From positions 37,987,833 to 38,051,832 of the forward strand of contig OZ022241.1 in the NCBI GenBank assembly GCA_963978895.1: 64,000 nt of DNA, written 5' to 3'. Origin of the DNA: Erpobdella octoculata. Taxonomy: Eukaryota > Annelida > Clitellata > Hirudinida > Erpobdellidae. The notes beneath the pieces were generated by a model that saw nothing but the letters and a program-made list of their open reading frames with translations, made no database searches and was not told where the DNA came from. A program made the position numbers and the translations under genes. Within the stretch, counting starts at the first letter, position 1. Each line of letters opens with the position of its first letter. Shown piece after piece: positions 1 through 12,949 of this stretch.

Positions 1-1375
1 TGAATTATTAAAATGAAATTATAACTTGCTATTTTTGTTTTGTCACATGACATAAATTATTATTGCTGACTACTAGAGTCTCTTTATTTTAATGTCTAAA
101 AAACATTAAAAACCGGACAACGCCGTGTATCTCACATAGTTCTGCATAATTATTTTAAAAATTGTTTTTTTTTTTTTTTTGGTTCAGGATATCGCTACAA
201 TGATCCGATTCCGGACAAAAACGAAAACCAAGAGCATTGTACTGGGGAAACACCACATAAAGGTTGGTAATTTTGCTGCTTTAAAAACCAAGTCGTTTTT
301 TAGTTGAAAAGTGAAATAATCTATATTATAGTAGCCCAGCGTCGCTCACTCACTGATGTCCGCTTAATTTATAGCGCTGTACAAAAAGTCTACCTAGGAT
401 AATTAGTTTTTTGACTTAAAATTTATAAATATATATAATGTATAAAATAAATAAATATTTTAAACAAATAATGAGTTTTGAGTCCACAAGAGCCACGATT
501 TTGCTGGCGAAATGTGATTGGACTAGGCATCAGCTATAGAGGCGTAACTATATTTCTTACGTAATTAGTCGTACAGCTAAATAATTTTTATTATTAGTTA
601 TTAAATAAATGATCACCAACGCAACAGAGAGAGAGAGAGAAAAAGAGAGAGAAATCGCATCGTTCTTTTATTTAATTTATTTATTTTAATTATTTATTTA
701 ATTAATTAATAAATAAATAATGAGAAAAAATAAATATATATATATATATATTTATTTTTTTTTTTAATTTATTTTAAGTTGTTTAAGGGCGCCACTGAAT
801 AATGAATTATAAGTCGTCAGCCGCACGAGGCATTGCAACTATAGAAACCGTTATTATGGAAGCGCAGCTATATAAATTTTTAACGGGCTAAATAAACCGG
901 CGCCATCGGCGTATCCATCCATCCATCCACCCATCCACTTATGATTTATATGATTTTATAGTTTAAATGAATTATGACGTAACAAACAAAATCAAAGGTT
1001 GCATTAAATGCTTTGGTTGCAGACGAATATTTTTTATAATCTATTCATCAAAGGACTATTCATCAAAAGGACGTTCATCATCTCCTCTCTTTTCAAATAT
1101 AGGTAATCTTTCATATGTAAAATTTCACTTTACTGATCACTACTTTATTTCTTTTAATTTACCTCTTTCTCAACCTTTAACTAATTTTTCTTCCGTTACT
1201 AAAAGGTGTTGGTCTAGATTTGATAAAACTCAATTTTTAAATTTATATTTCACCTCTGGGTTTTCTTCTTTTTTTCTTTCACTGACGTCGATTCATTTAT
1301 GGATAATCTCAATTATTATAAAACATACTTTTAAGTTCAATGAGTATTGAACAGTTAAAATTACTTCAAAATTAC
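1..1375. other. AT-rich DNA, no gene seen
   Basis: Contains poly-A/T, a short TA run at 733-752, GAGA at 627-650 and CATC repeats near 917-940. Open frames here look like chance. Confidence 0.6.
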
Positions 1376-1377
1376 AG

Positions 1378-1490
1378 GATCTACGACTGCCCAAATACCT
1401 GACACTACTACAACTCAAACAACAACTACTGCAAGTACTACAACTCCAACTACAAAAACAATTAACAAATATCTACATACACAATTTCCT
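1378..1490 (+). other. Possible Thr-rich exon (mucin-like module)
   Basis: After an AATTACAG acceptor-like site the sequence reads GSTTAQIPDTTTTQTTTT in phase 1. The same acceptor-plus-Thr pattern recurs in reverse orientation at 3660-3758, 7980-8075, 11040-11140 and 11160-11220. Could be part of a mucin-like gene or simply a repeat-family sequence. Confidence 0.4.
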
Positions 1491-1502
1491 AGGTCTGTAT
1501 TA

Positions 1503-1776
1503 ATGTTTGTATGTATATATATATATATGTTTGTATGTATGTATGTATGTATGTATGTATGTATGTATGTATGTATGTATGTATGTATGTATGTATGTAT
1601 GTATGTATGTATGTATGTATGTATGTATGTATGTATGTATGTATGTATGTATGTATGTATGTATGTATGTATGTATGTATGTATGTATGTATGTATGTAT
1701 GTATGTATATATATATGTATGTATGTATATATGTATGTATGTTTGTATGTATGTATATATGTATGTATGTATGTCC
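1503..1776. repeat. GTAT microsatellite
   Basis: About 270 bases of (GTAT)n with a few TATA interruptions. Produces false frames of alternating Tyr/Met/Val/Cys and Thr/Tyr/Ile/His. Confidence 0.97.
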
Positions 1777-1884
1777 CTGTGCTGGGATACTCCGGCACTA
1801 GGGCGCGTCCTCCGGGTGGCGGATGGAGGAAGCCCTTCCAGGGGGGTTGCGCCGAATAATACAGAATAAGGCGCCGTAAACCAA

Positions 1885-2010
1885 CAGTATCTAGGAGAAC
1901 GGCTAACTCTGATTTCAAACCGGGGCAGACAGAGCTCGCTTAACCTGTTCAGGTGAATCTGTCTAAGAGAAGGAAAACTCTGATTCCAAACCGGGGCAGA
2001 CAGAGCTCGC
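1885..2010. repeat. Direct repeat with GGGGCAGACAGAGCTCGC
   Basis: Two units of about 80 bases containing ctctgatttcaaaccgggg and cagacagagctcgc; a related piece occurs at 3998-4050 and 8317-8370 within the larger repeats. Confidence 0.75.
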
Positions 2011-2059
2011 ATAACCCTTTTACGTGGGCCATGATGATAAAAATAATATTGATTTATGA

Positions 2060-2700
2060 TAAGTTATTCAGCTTTAAAATCCCCTCTGTTTCTTAGGGAA
2101 AGTTCCGACGCGAGAACGTTTGATAGCAGCTATGGCTCGTGGTTGTTCGAGCCCACCCGATTTGCTTATATAAACGGTCGCCTCCGGCGATTGTTAGGTA
2201 GTTGAATATCTTAAAAATACCTAATGACTTGGTCGTTAAAGTTGTAGTTTGAGTTGAAGTACGTGCAGCAGTAGATTGATTTGAATTACTTGATTAGTAG
2301 ATTGATTTGGAGTTGAAGTACGTGCAATAGAAAGAACCTGGCCATGATGACAAAAATAATATTGATTTACTAGTAACCATCGAATTACAAAATTTTAAAA
2401 GATTTGTAATAGTTTTTTAGTAATAGGTTTTGTACCAGCCTTGTAAAACACCAGCAGCCCAATACTGCTACCAGGAGGACCACGAAATAACTTTAATGGC
2501 ATCGATCAGCAGATTTCGTTCCTTTGAAATTATTTTTTATAAAAGTTCGATATAATCAGCTTAAAAGTAGAATTTAAAATGATCACATTTTCTGTTGAAA
2601 TTTTTGTTAAAACATTAACTATAATTAGACGCTCATTTTTGTCGCGTTTTATAAAAGGACACAGGTTGATGACCTGGCTTCTCCTCAACAACGGTAATCT
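2060..2700. repeat. Partial, more diverged relative of the 3.6-kb repeat
   Basis: The stretch from tgtttcttagggaaagttcc through the gttttgtaccagcct segment resembles 5995-6330 and 10310-10650, with more changes than A and B have between them. Part of the same local amplification. Confidence 0.75.
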
Positions 2701-2959
2701 GCGTAAGAAATAACATACTAAATCATTTTGTTATATACTAAAAAATATAAAATAATTTGAAAAAGTTGTGGTGTTCCATGCTATGAAAAAATAGGACGTT
2801 GTTGTGTGTATAAAAAAAGTTGACAAAAATAAGTAGCCACGACTTTTTTAAAGTTAAAATTAATTAATTTTTTTGAGTTCATTTTTATTACAGAAATTGT
2901 TTCTAAGCTTATTATTTATTTTTATTGTAGACACTGTTTTGTTAAATTTAAAAACAAAA

Positions 2960-3345
2960 TATCGATGGACCTGTCGTAGTTGATTCTAAGTTGTTGATGG
3001 TCCTGATGTAGATGATAGACCCGATATAGTTGATCCTGATGTTGTTGATGGACCTGATGTAGATTATAGACCCGATGTAGTTGATCCTGATGTTGTTGAT
3101 GAACCCGATGTAATTGATGGACCTGTTGTTGAAGGTCCTGATGTAATTGATAGACCCGATGTATGTAATTGATGCTAATATTGTTGATGGACCTGATGTA
3201 GTTGATGGAGCTGATGTTGTTGATGAAACTGATGTTGTTGATGGACCTGATAAAGTTAACCCTAATGTTGTTGATGGTCCTCATGTAGTTGATGGGCCTG
3301 TTGTTGATGGTCCTGATGTAGTTGATGGACCCGATGTAGAAGAGA
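2960..3345. repeat. VDGPDV-type minisatellite, copy A
   Basis: Degenerate array of GTTGATGGACCTGATGTA units (18 bases, some 15). On the plus strand it would read VDGPDV repeats; I see no splice context that makes it a credible coding exon. Repeated at 7316-7665. Confidence 0.85.
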
Positions 3346-6300
3346 ATAAAGAAAACTGCACCAGTGCCTAGTTGGTCAGTAGATTTCGTTCCTTTGAAAT
3401 AAAAAGCTTAAAAGTAGAGTTTAAAATTATCACACTTTCTGTTGAAACTCTTGTTGTTTAAACTTTCATCGTTGTTAAAAAAGCTTTAAAATTAAAAAAA
3501 AATAAAGAAAAGACTAAAAATTTTATAAGCCCTGAGAGAATGGAAGAAAGAAAATTAGAAAAAAATCGCAAAAGATAGAGAAAAAAGAGAAACAACGACA
3601 AAAATATGGGACTCACATCGCATATTATATAAACTTGTCTTTATAAACAAAGAGCAAATGTGTGTGTGTTATAGTTGAAGAAGACGTGGGTGTCCTGGTT
3701 ATAATTGAATAAGACGAGCGAGTTGTGGTTGGAGAAGACGTTGGTGTAGTCGTAGATCCTGTAATTTTGAAATAATTTTAACTGTTTAATATTCATTCAA
3801 CTTCAGAATATATTTATGAAAATCCAATTGTTTCAATTTCAATCGTTGTTCTTGTTTTTTCTATGATTTTAACGTTTTCTTCTGTTACTAAACAGCGTTG
3901 GTCTAGATTTGTTAAAACTCAATTTTTAAATTTATTTCTCACCTCTGGGTTTTCTTCTTCTTTCACTGATTTCGATTCATTTATGGATAATCTTTACCTG
4001 TTCAGGTAAATCTGTCTAAGAGAAGGAAAACTTTGATTTCAAACCTGGGCAGTTATAGTCAGCAGTTGATACAATTTGTGCGTGCAGACGTGTGCTAGAA
4101 GTTATTACGCAATAGTACACGGTCAGTCAAAAAAAAATAAAAAAAGGTGGTGATGCAAAAGCAAAATAATATATAATAGTATTTTACAAATAATTCTGAT
4201 AACGATCGTGGTGAGTGAACGATCATTTTAAACCACCACACTTTATAAATATTTTAGAAAAGATTTAGAAAAACCGCTACGGTGTGTGCGGTGTGTTTAT
4301 TCTATTTCTTATAGGTACGGTGGGTTGTCCGGTGACATCGACATCAAAATGCACGGTGGGGGTGGTGTGGTGAGTGAACAAACAAATAATGAAAGAACCT
4401 GGCCACAACGACTCTCTCTCGGGGACGCCTGTGAGATAATGTTGTGACATCCTTTCTGGCGCAGTCGACAGAGTCTCCCAACCAACATCAGCGGAGATCA
4501 TCATCATCAGCCTGGGTGCCGCATCAACACCAGGAACGACAATCTCGTGTAGCTTATAACAGGAAAGTAAAAATTTTGTTTTAGGTAGTCATAGGTCGTA
4601 GGACGTTGAAGTCCAAGACTAGGTAGGACGTGTGAGTTCGGTAAATTTGGAGAGATAGTTTCGGTGAATTGTTTCATTGTCTTTGGTAAGTTTCGCTAAA
4701 TTCTGTCCAATGATTATCGCATTATGAACGCTAATTAGTATTTGTCTCCGTATGTTTGCTTGCATCTGTATTCGTCCAAACGTCAATGCCTATGATCCAT
4801 CACGAAACTGTTCTACGGTACAGGCACGGGTTAAATATTCCACTTTGTTTCTTAAGAAAAGTTCCGACGCGGGAACATTTGTTAGCAGCTATTTTTCAAT
4901 GTTGATTCGAAAATTCCTTATATTTTCGATCCTCGCATACTTCCCACATCAATTTAGAAGACTGTGGTTAATTTTTTTTTTTCTTATAAACTTATTATCA
5001 TCAAAAGATAATTTGCAAACAGATAGTAGCCATCGAATTACAAAATTTTAAAAGATTTGTAATAGGTTTTGTACCAACCTTTTATGGCAACAGCAGATTC
5101 CCAGTGTTGCTAGTAGTAAGACTAGTACTGCAAGTACTGCAACTGTAATTGGTTTTGTACCAACCTTTTGTGCCAGCAACAGCATCCCAGTTTTACTAGT
5201 AGGACAATCATTACTAGTACTGCATTACTGGTAGATCAAAAGTGTCATTTAACTTTAAGCAAAAGCAGATTGTTATTTATAATGTTATTAGTTATTATAA
5301 AGTTATTTTTTGGGACACTGGCTTTTCCTCATCAACAGTAATCTACTTAAAAAATAACGTACTAAATCATTTTGTTTGTTGTATACTAAAAAATATAAAA
5401 TAATTTGAAAAAGTTGTTGTGTTCATGCAATGAAAAAATAGAACGTTATTGTGTGTGGACAAAAGTTTGACTTCAAAACAAGTAGCAACGACTTTTAGAA
5501 GTTAAAATTAAAAAAAAATTTGAGTTTATTTTTATTACAGAAATGGTTTCTAAGCTAAGTATTTATTTTATTGTAGACACTGTCTTGCTAAATTTAAGAA
5601 CTCTGTTATAAATTATTTTTAAATAATTTGCAAACAATTCGTAGCCATCGAATTACAAAAATTTTAAAGATTTTTATAAAACTTAGTTTTTTAGTTATAG
5701 GTTTTATACCAACCTTTTGTTCCAGAGGCAGAGGCAGCATCACAATCCCAGTATCATCGCAATCAGTACTGCAACTGCATTTGGTAGAACAAAAGTGTCA
5801 TTTAAATTTAATAAAATAAAACGGCTCCTACATATTTGCCTGGTTTAATTGTTCATTTCTTTAACTATGTTTCAACCTAGCGTTATGAACACTAATTGGT
5901 ATTTGTCTCCGTATGTTTGCTTGTATCTGTATTTGTCCACACGTCAATGCCTAGATCCATCACGAAACTGTTCTACGGGCTCAATATTCCCCTTTGTTTC
6001 TTAGGGAAAGTTACATCGCAGGAACTTTTGATAGCAGCTATGGCTCGTGGTTGTTCGAGCCCACCCGATTTCGATTTGCTTATATAAACGGTCGCCTCCA
6101 GCGATTGGTAGGTAGTTGAATATTTTAAAAATTCTTGTTGACTTGGTCGTTAAAGTTGTAGTTTGAGTTGAAGCACGTGCAGTAGAAAGAATCTGGCCAT
6201 GATGATAAAAATAATATTGATTTATTAGTAGCCATAGAATTACAAAATTTTAAAAGATTTATAATAAACTTTGTTTTTTAGTAATAAGTTTTGTACCAAC

Positions 6301-6619
6301 CTTTTATGACAATAGAGTACCACAAAGACTGTCAAAGCCACAACTGTCACTGAGTGTCACTACCAGTACTGCAACCACACCAGCAGTTTTTCCAGTATTT
6401 GGTAGACTTAGAGCTGTGTATATTGAACAAAATTGTCAGACTGTTGTTAATTTTTTTCCTTCTTATAAACTTGTTATCATCAAAAGATAATTTGCAAACA
6501 ATTAGTAGCCATCAAATGACAAAATTTTAAAAGATTTGTAAAAAACGTAGTTTTTTAGTAATATGTTTTATACCAACCTTTTGTACCAACAGCAGCCCAC
6601 CACAACTACTATTATTACC
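2995..6619. repeat. 3.6-kb repeat, copy A
   Basis: Matches copy B (7311-10936) at an offset of 4316-4320 with about 1% difference. Contains the VDGPDV minisatellite, a Thr/Ser-rich exon-like module, a 300-base module also found at 14148-14455, and several internal repeats of a short unit ending TTTTGTACCAACCTTTT. No transposase or reverse transcriptase frame recognised. Confidence 0.92.
3660..3758 (-). other. Thr/Ser-rich exon-like module, copy A
   Basis: On the minus strand an AATTACAG acceptor is followed in phase 1 by GSTTTPTSSPTTTRSS and further Ser/Thr residues. The copy in repeat B (to 8075) keeps the frame. No firm donor or neighbouring domain, so coding status is open. Confidence 0.4.
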
Positions 6620-7316
6620 GTGTTACGACATGTTCCGTTTCCGCATATCCCGGGTCTCTCCCCGCATTCGTCAACGTCTGGAAAGAAAACACTGCATTTA
6701 ATATTATTTAAAATTATTAAATAATTAAATTTCTAATAATAATAGTGATAAAATTATTATTAAAAAATATTTTGAAATTAACAGTAATAAAATATAAAGT
6801 TATTAGTATATAGTAATTAAATATATTCTAAAGAAAAAGCAACATGGCAATATAGGATAAAAAATATCCTCAATGACCTACCAACGCGATGTTTCTTCCC
6901 CTGTCTGAACCCATTGTTGCAGATGCATCTGAAACTTCCAACCATGTTTTCGCAGTAACCGTTTGCACATATTTCCTCAACGGTCAGACATTCGTTTACG
7001 TCTGTCGGTTGTTTATTAAAGGCCGAGTTTGAAATTTGATTATTAATAAAAAAATAATTCTATTAGGATTATTAATCATCATCATCATCTTTTTCTTTTA
7101 ATCATCATCATCACCACCATCATTGTCATCATCACCAACACCATCATCATCATCATCATCACAACCACAATTAATAAACAACACCACCATCATCATCACA
7201 ACTACTATTAATAAATAATATCACCACCATTATCAGCATCATCATCACCACCATTATCACCATTATCATCACCACCATTATCACCATCATCATCACCACC
7301 ATCATCATCATCATTG
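6617..7316 (-). pseudogene. Copied fibrillin fragment: partial exon 43, whole exon 42, introns
   Basis: About 700 bases match 33098-33797 at a constant offset of 26481 with no net indel and, by eye, about a dozen substitutions. It holds the 5' 61 bases of exon 43 (6617-6677), the intron, complete exon 42 with both splice sites (6882-7001, one change giving EEIC for EGIC), and the following CAT-rich intron. Same orientation as the source. It fills exactly the gap between two copies of a 3.6-kb repeat. Unlikely to be expressed as a gene on its own. Confidence 0.93.
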
Positions 7317-7665
7317 ATGGTCCTGATGTAGATGATAGACCCGATATAGTTGATCCTGATGTTGTTGATGGACCTGATGTAGATTATAGACCCGATGTAG
7401 TTGATCCTGATGTTGTTGATGAGCCCGATGTAATTGATGGACCTGTTGTTGAAGGTCCTGATGTAATTGATAGACCCGATGTATGTTATTGATGCTAATA
7501 TTGTTGATGGACCTGATGTAGTTGATGGAGCTGATGTTGTTGATGAAACTGATGTTGTTGATGGACCTGATAAAGTTAACCCTAATGTTGTTGATGGTCC
7601 TCATGTAGTTGATGGGCCTGTTGTTGATGGTCCTGATGTAGTTGATGGACCCGATGTAGAAGAGA
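7316..7665. repeat. VDGPDV-type minisatellite, copy B
   Basis: Same array as 2995-3345, carried by repeat copy B with very few differences. Confidence 0.85.
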
Positions 7666-7979
7666 ATAAAGAAAACTGCACCAGTGCCTAGTTGGTCAGT
7701 AGATTTCGTTCCTTTGAAATAAAAAGCTTAAAAGTAGAGTTTAAAATTATCACACTTTCTGTTGAAACTCTTGTTGTTTAAACTTTCATCGTTGTTAAAA
7801 AAGCTTTAAAATTAAAAAAAAATAAAGAAAAGACTAAAAATTTTATAAGCCCTGAGAGAATGGAAGAAAGAAAATTAGAAAAAAATCGCAAAAGATAGAG
7901 AAAAAGAGAAACAACGACAAAAATATGGGACTCACATCGCATATTATATAAACTTGTCTTTATAAACAAAGCAAATGTG

Positions 7980-8075
7980 TGTGTGTTATAGTTGAAGAAG
8001 ACGCGGGTGTCCTGGTTATAATTGAATAAGACGAGCGAGTTGTGGTTGGAGAAGACGTTGGTGTAGTCGTAGATC
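7980..8075 (-). other. Thr/Ser-rich exon-like module, copy B
   Basis: Near-identical to the module at 3660-3758, same acceptor and phase. Confidence 0.4.
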
Positions 8076-11039
8076 CTGTAATTTTGAAATAATTTTAACT
8101 GTTTAATATTCATTCAACTTCAGAATATATTTATGAAAATCCAATTGTTTCAATTTCAATCGTTGTTCTTGTTTTTTCTATGATTTTAACGTTTTCTTCT
8201 GTTACTAAACAGCGTTGGTCTAGATTTGTTAAAACTCAATTTTTAAATTTATTTCTCACCTCTGGGTTTTCTTCTTCTTCTTTCACTGATTTCGATTCAT
8301 TTATGGATAATCTTTACCTGTTCAGGTAAATCTGTCTAAGAGAAGGAAAACTTTGATTTCAAACCTGGGCAGTTATAGTCAGCAGTTGATACAATTTGTG
8401 CGTGCAGACGTGTGCTAGAAGTTATTACGCAATAGTACACGGTCAGTCAAAAAAAATAAAAAAAGGTGGTGCTGCAAAAGCAAAATAATATATAATAGTA
8501 TTTTACAAATAATTATGATAACGATCGTGGTGAGTGAACGATCATTTTCAACCACCACACTTTATAAATATTTTAGAAAAGATTTAGAAAAACCGCTACG
8601 GTGTGTGCGGTGTGTTTATTCTATTTCTTATAGGTACGGTGGGTTGTCCGGTGACATCGACATCAAAGTGCACGGTGGTGGTGTGGTGAGTGAACAAACA
8701 AATAATGAAAAAACCTGGCCACAACGACACTCTCTCGGGGACGCCTGTGAGATAAAGTTGTGACATCCTTTCTGGCGCAGTCGACAGTGTCTCCCAACCA
8801 ACATCAGCGGAGATCATCATCATCAGCCTGGGTGCCGCATCAACACCAGGAACGACAATCTCGTGTAGCTTATAACAGGAAAGTAAAAATTTTGTTTTAG
8901 GTAGTCATAGGTCCTAGGACGTTGAAGTCCAAGACTAGGTAGGACGTGTGAGTTCGGTAAATTTGGAGAGATAGTTTCGGTGAATTGTTTCATTGTCTTT
9001 GGTAAGTTTCGCTAAATTCTGTCCAACGATTATCGCGTTATGAACGCTAATTAGTATTTGTCTCCGTATGTTTGCTTGCATCTGTATTCGTCCACACGTC
9101 AATGCCTATGATCCATCACGAAACTGTTCTACGGTACAGGCACGGGTTAAATATTCCACTTTGTTTCTTAAGAAAAGTTCCGACGCGGGAACATTTGTTA
9201 GCAGCTATTTTTCAATGTTGATTCGAAAATTTCTTATATTTTCGATCCTCGCATACTTCCCACATCAATTTAGAAGACTGTGGTTAATTTTTTTTTTCTT
9301 ATAAACTTATTATCATCAAAAGATAATTTGCAAACAGATAGTAGCCATCGAATTACAAAATTTTAAAAGATTTGTAATAGGTTTTGTACCAACCTTTTAT
9401 GGCAACAGCAGATTCCCAGTGTTGCTAGTAGTAAGACTAGTACTGCAAGTACTGCAACTGTAATTGGTTTTGTACCAACCTTTTGTGCCAGCAATAGCAT
9501 CCCAGTTTTACTAGTAGGACAATCATTACTAGTACTGCATTACTGGTAGATCAAAAGTGTCATTTAACTTTAAGCAAAAGCAGATTGTTATTTATAATGT
9601 TATTAGTTATTATAAAGTTATTTTTTGGAACACTGGCTTTTCCTCATCAACGGTAATCTACTTAAAAAATAACGTACTAAATCATTTTGTTTGTTGTATA
9701 CTAAAAAATATAAAATAATTTGAAAAAGTTGTTGTGTTCATGCAATGAAAAAATAGAACGTTATTGTGTGTGGACAAAAGTTTGACTTCAAAACAAGTAG
9801 CAACGACTTTTAGAAGTTAAAATAAAAAAAAAATTTGAGTTTATTTTTATTACAGAAATGGTTTCTAAGCTAAGTATTTATTTTTATTGTAGACACTGTC
9901 TTGCTAAATTTAAGAACTCTGTTATAAATTATTTTTAAATAATTTGCAAACAATTCGTAGCCATCGAATTACAAAAATTTTAAAGATTTTTATAAAACTT
10001 AGTTTTTTAGTTATAGGTTTTATACCAACCTTTTGTTCCAGAGGCAGAGGCAGCATCACAATCCCAGTATCATCGCAATCAGTACTGCAACTGCATTTGG
10101 TAGAACAAAAGTGTCATTTAAATTTAATAAAATAAAACGGCTCCTACATATTTGCCTGGTTTAATTGTTCATTTCTTTAACTATGTTTCAACCTAGCGTT
10201 ATGAACACTAATTGGTATTTGTCTCCGTATGTTTGCTTGTATCTGTATTTGTCCACACGTCAATGCCTAGATCCATCACGAAACTGTTCTACGGGCTCAA
10301 TATTCCCCTTTGTTTCTTAGGGAAAGTTACATCGCAGGAACTTTTGATAGCAGCTATGGCTCGTGGTTGTTCGAGCCCACCCGATTTCGATTTGCTTATA
10401 TAAACGGTCGCCTCCAGCGATTGGTAGGTAGTTGAATATTTTAAAAATTCTTGTTGACTTGGTCGTTAAAGTTGTAGTTTGAGTTGAAGCACGTGCAGTA
10501 GAAAGAATCTGGCCATGATGATAAAAATAATATTGATTTATTAGTAGCCATAGAATTACAAAATTCTAAAAGATTTATAATAAACTTTGTTTTTTAGTAA
10601 TAAGTTTTGTACCAACCTTTTATGACAATAGAGTACCACAAAGACTGTCAAAGCCACAACTGTCACTGAGTGTCACTACCAGTACTGCAACCACACCAGC
10701 AGTTTTTCCAGTATTTGGTAGACTTAGAGCTGTGTATATTGAACAAAAATTGTCAGACTGTTGTTAATTTTTTTCCTTCTTATAAACTTATTATCATCAA
10801 AAGATAATTTGCAAACAATTAGTAGCCATCAAATGACAAAATTTTAAAAGATTTGTAAAAAACGTAGTTTTTTAGTAATATGTTTTATACCAACCTTTTG
10901 TACCAACAGCAGCCCACCACAACTACTATTATTACCAAGAGGACTGCACCAGCTATGTAAAAAATACTTGAACTGCATGATGGATTGGTAGATTTCGTTT
11001 TTTTTAAATTATTTTTATAAAAGTTGGATATAATCAGCT

Positions 11040-11220
11040 TATAGTAGGAGAAGACGTGCGTGTCGTAGTTGGAATTGAAGAAGACGAACGAGTCCTGTTT
11101 GTTATCGTATCTGTGATATGTGTTAGGAGAGTCGTAGATCCTGTAATTTTGAAATTATTTGGGTGGTCGTGATAGTCATTTGGCTAGTCGTGTTAGTAAA
11201 CGGTTGGACTGTTGTAGATC
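11040..11220 (-). other. Two further Thr/Ser-rich exon-like modules
   Basis: Acceptors AATTACAG at 11141 and AATTTCAG at 11221 (minus strand) are each followed by GATCTAC in phase 1 and Thr-rich codons (for example STTVQPFTNTTSQM). Tandem duplication of a small exon is the simplest reading. Confidence 0.4.
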
Positions 11221-11224
11221 CTGA

Positions 11225-12080
11225 AATTTTGAAATAATTTTAACTGTTTAATATTTATTCAACTTGTAAAGCAAGTTGTAAAAACACAGCTGAACTTTCT
11301 GAACTTAGAGATTTAAAGACAGCGCTGAACTTTTTGAACTTAGAGATGTGAAGACACCGCTGAGATGAAAGCGCACAAACTGAATTTTTCTAACGTAATG
11401 AAAATACCTACTCTTGCGGCGATACCCAATCTTATCCTACATGCGTACAGGCAAACAATACCTAATAATTAGAAAATGTGCAATCATATATTTTGATTTT
11501 CAAGTATCAAAAAAGCTTTGCATTGCTCTCTAGAGTTCCAATCATAGCAGCAGGTGGGTGGTTGGTTGGATGGATGAATGCCACCACTTGCTCCATTCGC
11601 CCCAGGAGCCATCGACCTTTGCAAATCGTGTGTAAAAAATCAACATACTTAATTTCCGATATCTGTATGTGTTTATGTTATAATTCTGCGTAACGCTGCT
11701 AGCTGGCGCTACAATTAAAAAATGTTATATAATGAAATTTTTTTTTAAATCCTTCATTATTATCTCTTGTTATAATATAGATTATTTCACTTTTCAACAT
11801 AACAAGACTTAGTTTTGAAAGCAGCAACCAGAGGGACCATTTTTATGGATCTTTGAGTAGTCGCTAAACTTTGGAGTTTGAGGGAAAAGCTGTCCGCAAT
11901 CACTCACGTTAGTCCATACACTCTAATATTTGGCGGTATTCCACGTGGTCCATTACATATTTTACAACAAACTTGGTGTGAATGGGAAAGGAGTATATTT
12001 TCATTAGAAAAGAATTAAAAAATAATCTGGAAATAGCCATCCAGTAGTCTGGTCGAACAGCAAAGTTACACTAGTAATTA
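11225..12080. other. No gene seen; carries a divergent interspersed repeat
   Basis: Segment 11630-11720 is the inverted, diverged relative of 36365-36460 (shared core atcggaaatta then gtatgttga, and a gcgcca cta cagcgtta end). The rest is unique AT-rich DNA. Confidence 0.6.
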
Positions 12081-12104
12081 AAATTTTTGTAGTTCCGAGA
12101 GGGA

Positions 12105-12418
12105 ATAATCAGTAGATGACTTAGTTTTAATTTTATCTCCCAACGCTGGTCGGAGCAAATTTTTTTCTAGATGGATAGGTCCTTGCATCGTAGTAGAAAA
12201 ACTCACCTCACACGCATACAAGATTGACATTGAACGTATCCGGCGACACGCAAATATCACTAGAATGCGAAAATATCATCCTCGCACCCAAGAAGCCATC
12301 GCAAATAATTGTTCTATCAGTTATAACAACGACGTTGATTTCAGTGACGTAAATCCCAGTTGCAAAGGAGATACTGATATTAATTTTGATGACGTTGACT
12401 TGCCCAACCTGTCGTAAT
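12105..12418 (+). pseudogene. Ty3/gypsy-like integrase C-terminal fragment
   Basis: Plus strand reads SKFFSRWIGPCIVVEKL followed by TSHAYKIDIERIRRHAN and MRKYHP, the usual end of Ty3/gypsy-type integrases (FxxRWxGPxxV, then a basic His/Pro-containing tail), up to a TAA. Rest of the element is absent. Confidence 0.65.
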
Positions 12419-12479
12419 CACAGGTTAACGATATAAAAACTTTTAAATAACAATTTTCTAATATTTTCTCAACAAATAT

Positions 12480-12690
12480 AGGCAAATACGAATTGATGCA
12501 CCATGAAATTAAGATATCACCTGACTTTAAACCCAAACGTTTCAAAGCCTACAAGGATATCTGAATTATTAAAGGACGACGTTGCCCGTCAATTGCAGGA
12601 TATGTTAGAGCAAGGTATCGTCGTACCTTCATTAGATACTGGCAGGTACCCATTTATCTCGATTCGCAGTGGCTTAATTAAAATAAGCGA
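12480..12690 (+). pseudogene. Ty3/gypsy-like reverse transcriptase N-terminal fragment
   Basis: HHEIKISPDFKPKRFKAY in one frame and ELLKDDVARQLQDMLEQGIV plus VPS in another: the conserved start of Ty3/gypsy RT, broken by a frameshift. It lies downstream of an integrase end, the reverse of the order in one intact element. Confidence 0.65.
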
Positions 12691-12949
12691 AACGGCTGAC
12701 TCTCAATCTACTTGTATAATGTCTCAACCTCACTTACTGGTTGGGACTAAAACTCTGTCTCATGTGGTTTAAGAAATAGCAAATCTTTATGCAATCATAA
12801 CCTGACGAGCAAACTGTAATAAAAAAGCTGTTTAGCAATGGTTTTCGAAATTTTCGCCATCTGTATATCTAATTTTCAGAGCGCTGAGTAAATTGTGTGC
12901 CTCTAGGAGATCAATATTTACTTTCTGTTCCCCCGTCGGCCTATACGTC

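Larger units (their letters stand above)
7311..10936. repeat. 3.6-kb repeat, copy B
   Basis: Second copy of the unit at 2995-6619. Similarity ends at ctattattacc; copy A is then followed by the fibrillin fragment, copy B by unique sequence (aagaggactgcacc), showing where the original locus continues. Confidence 0.92.
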
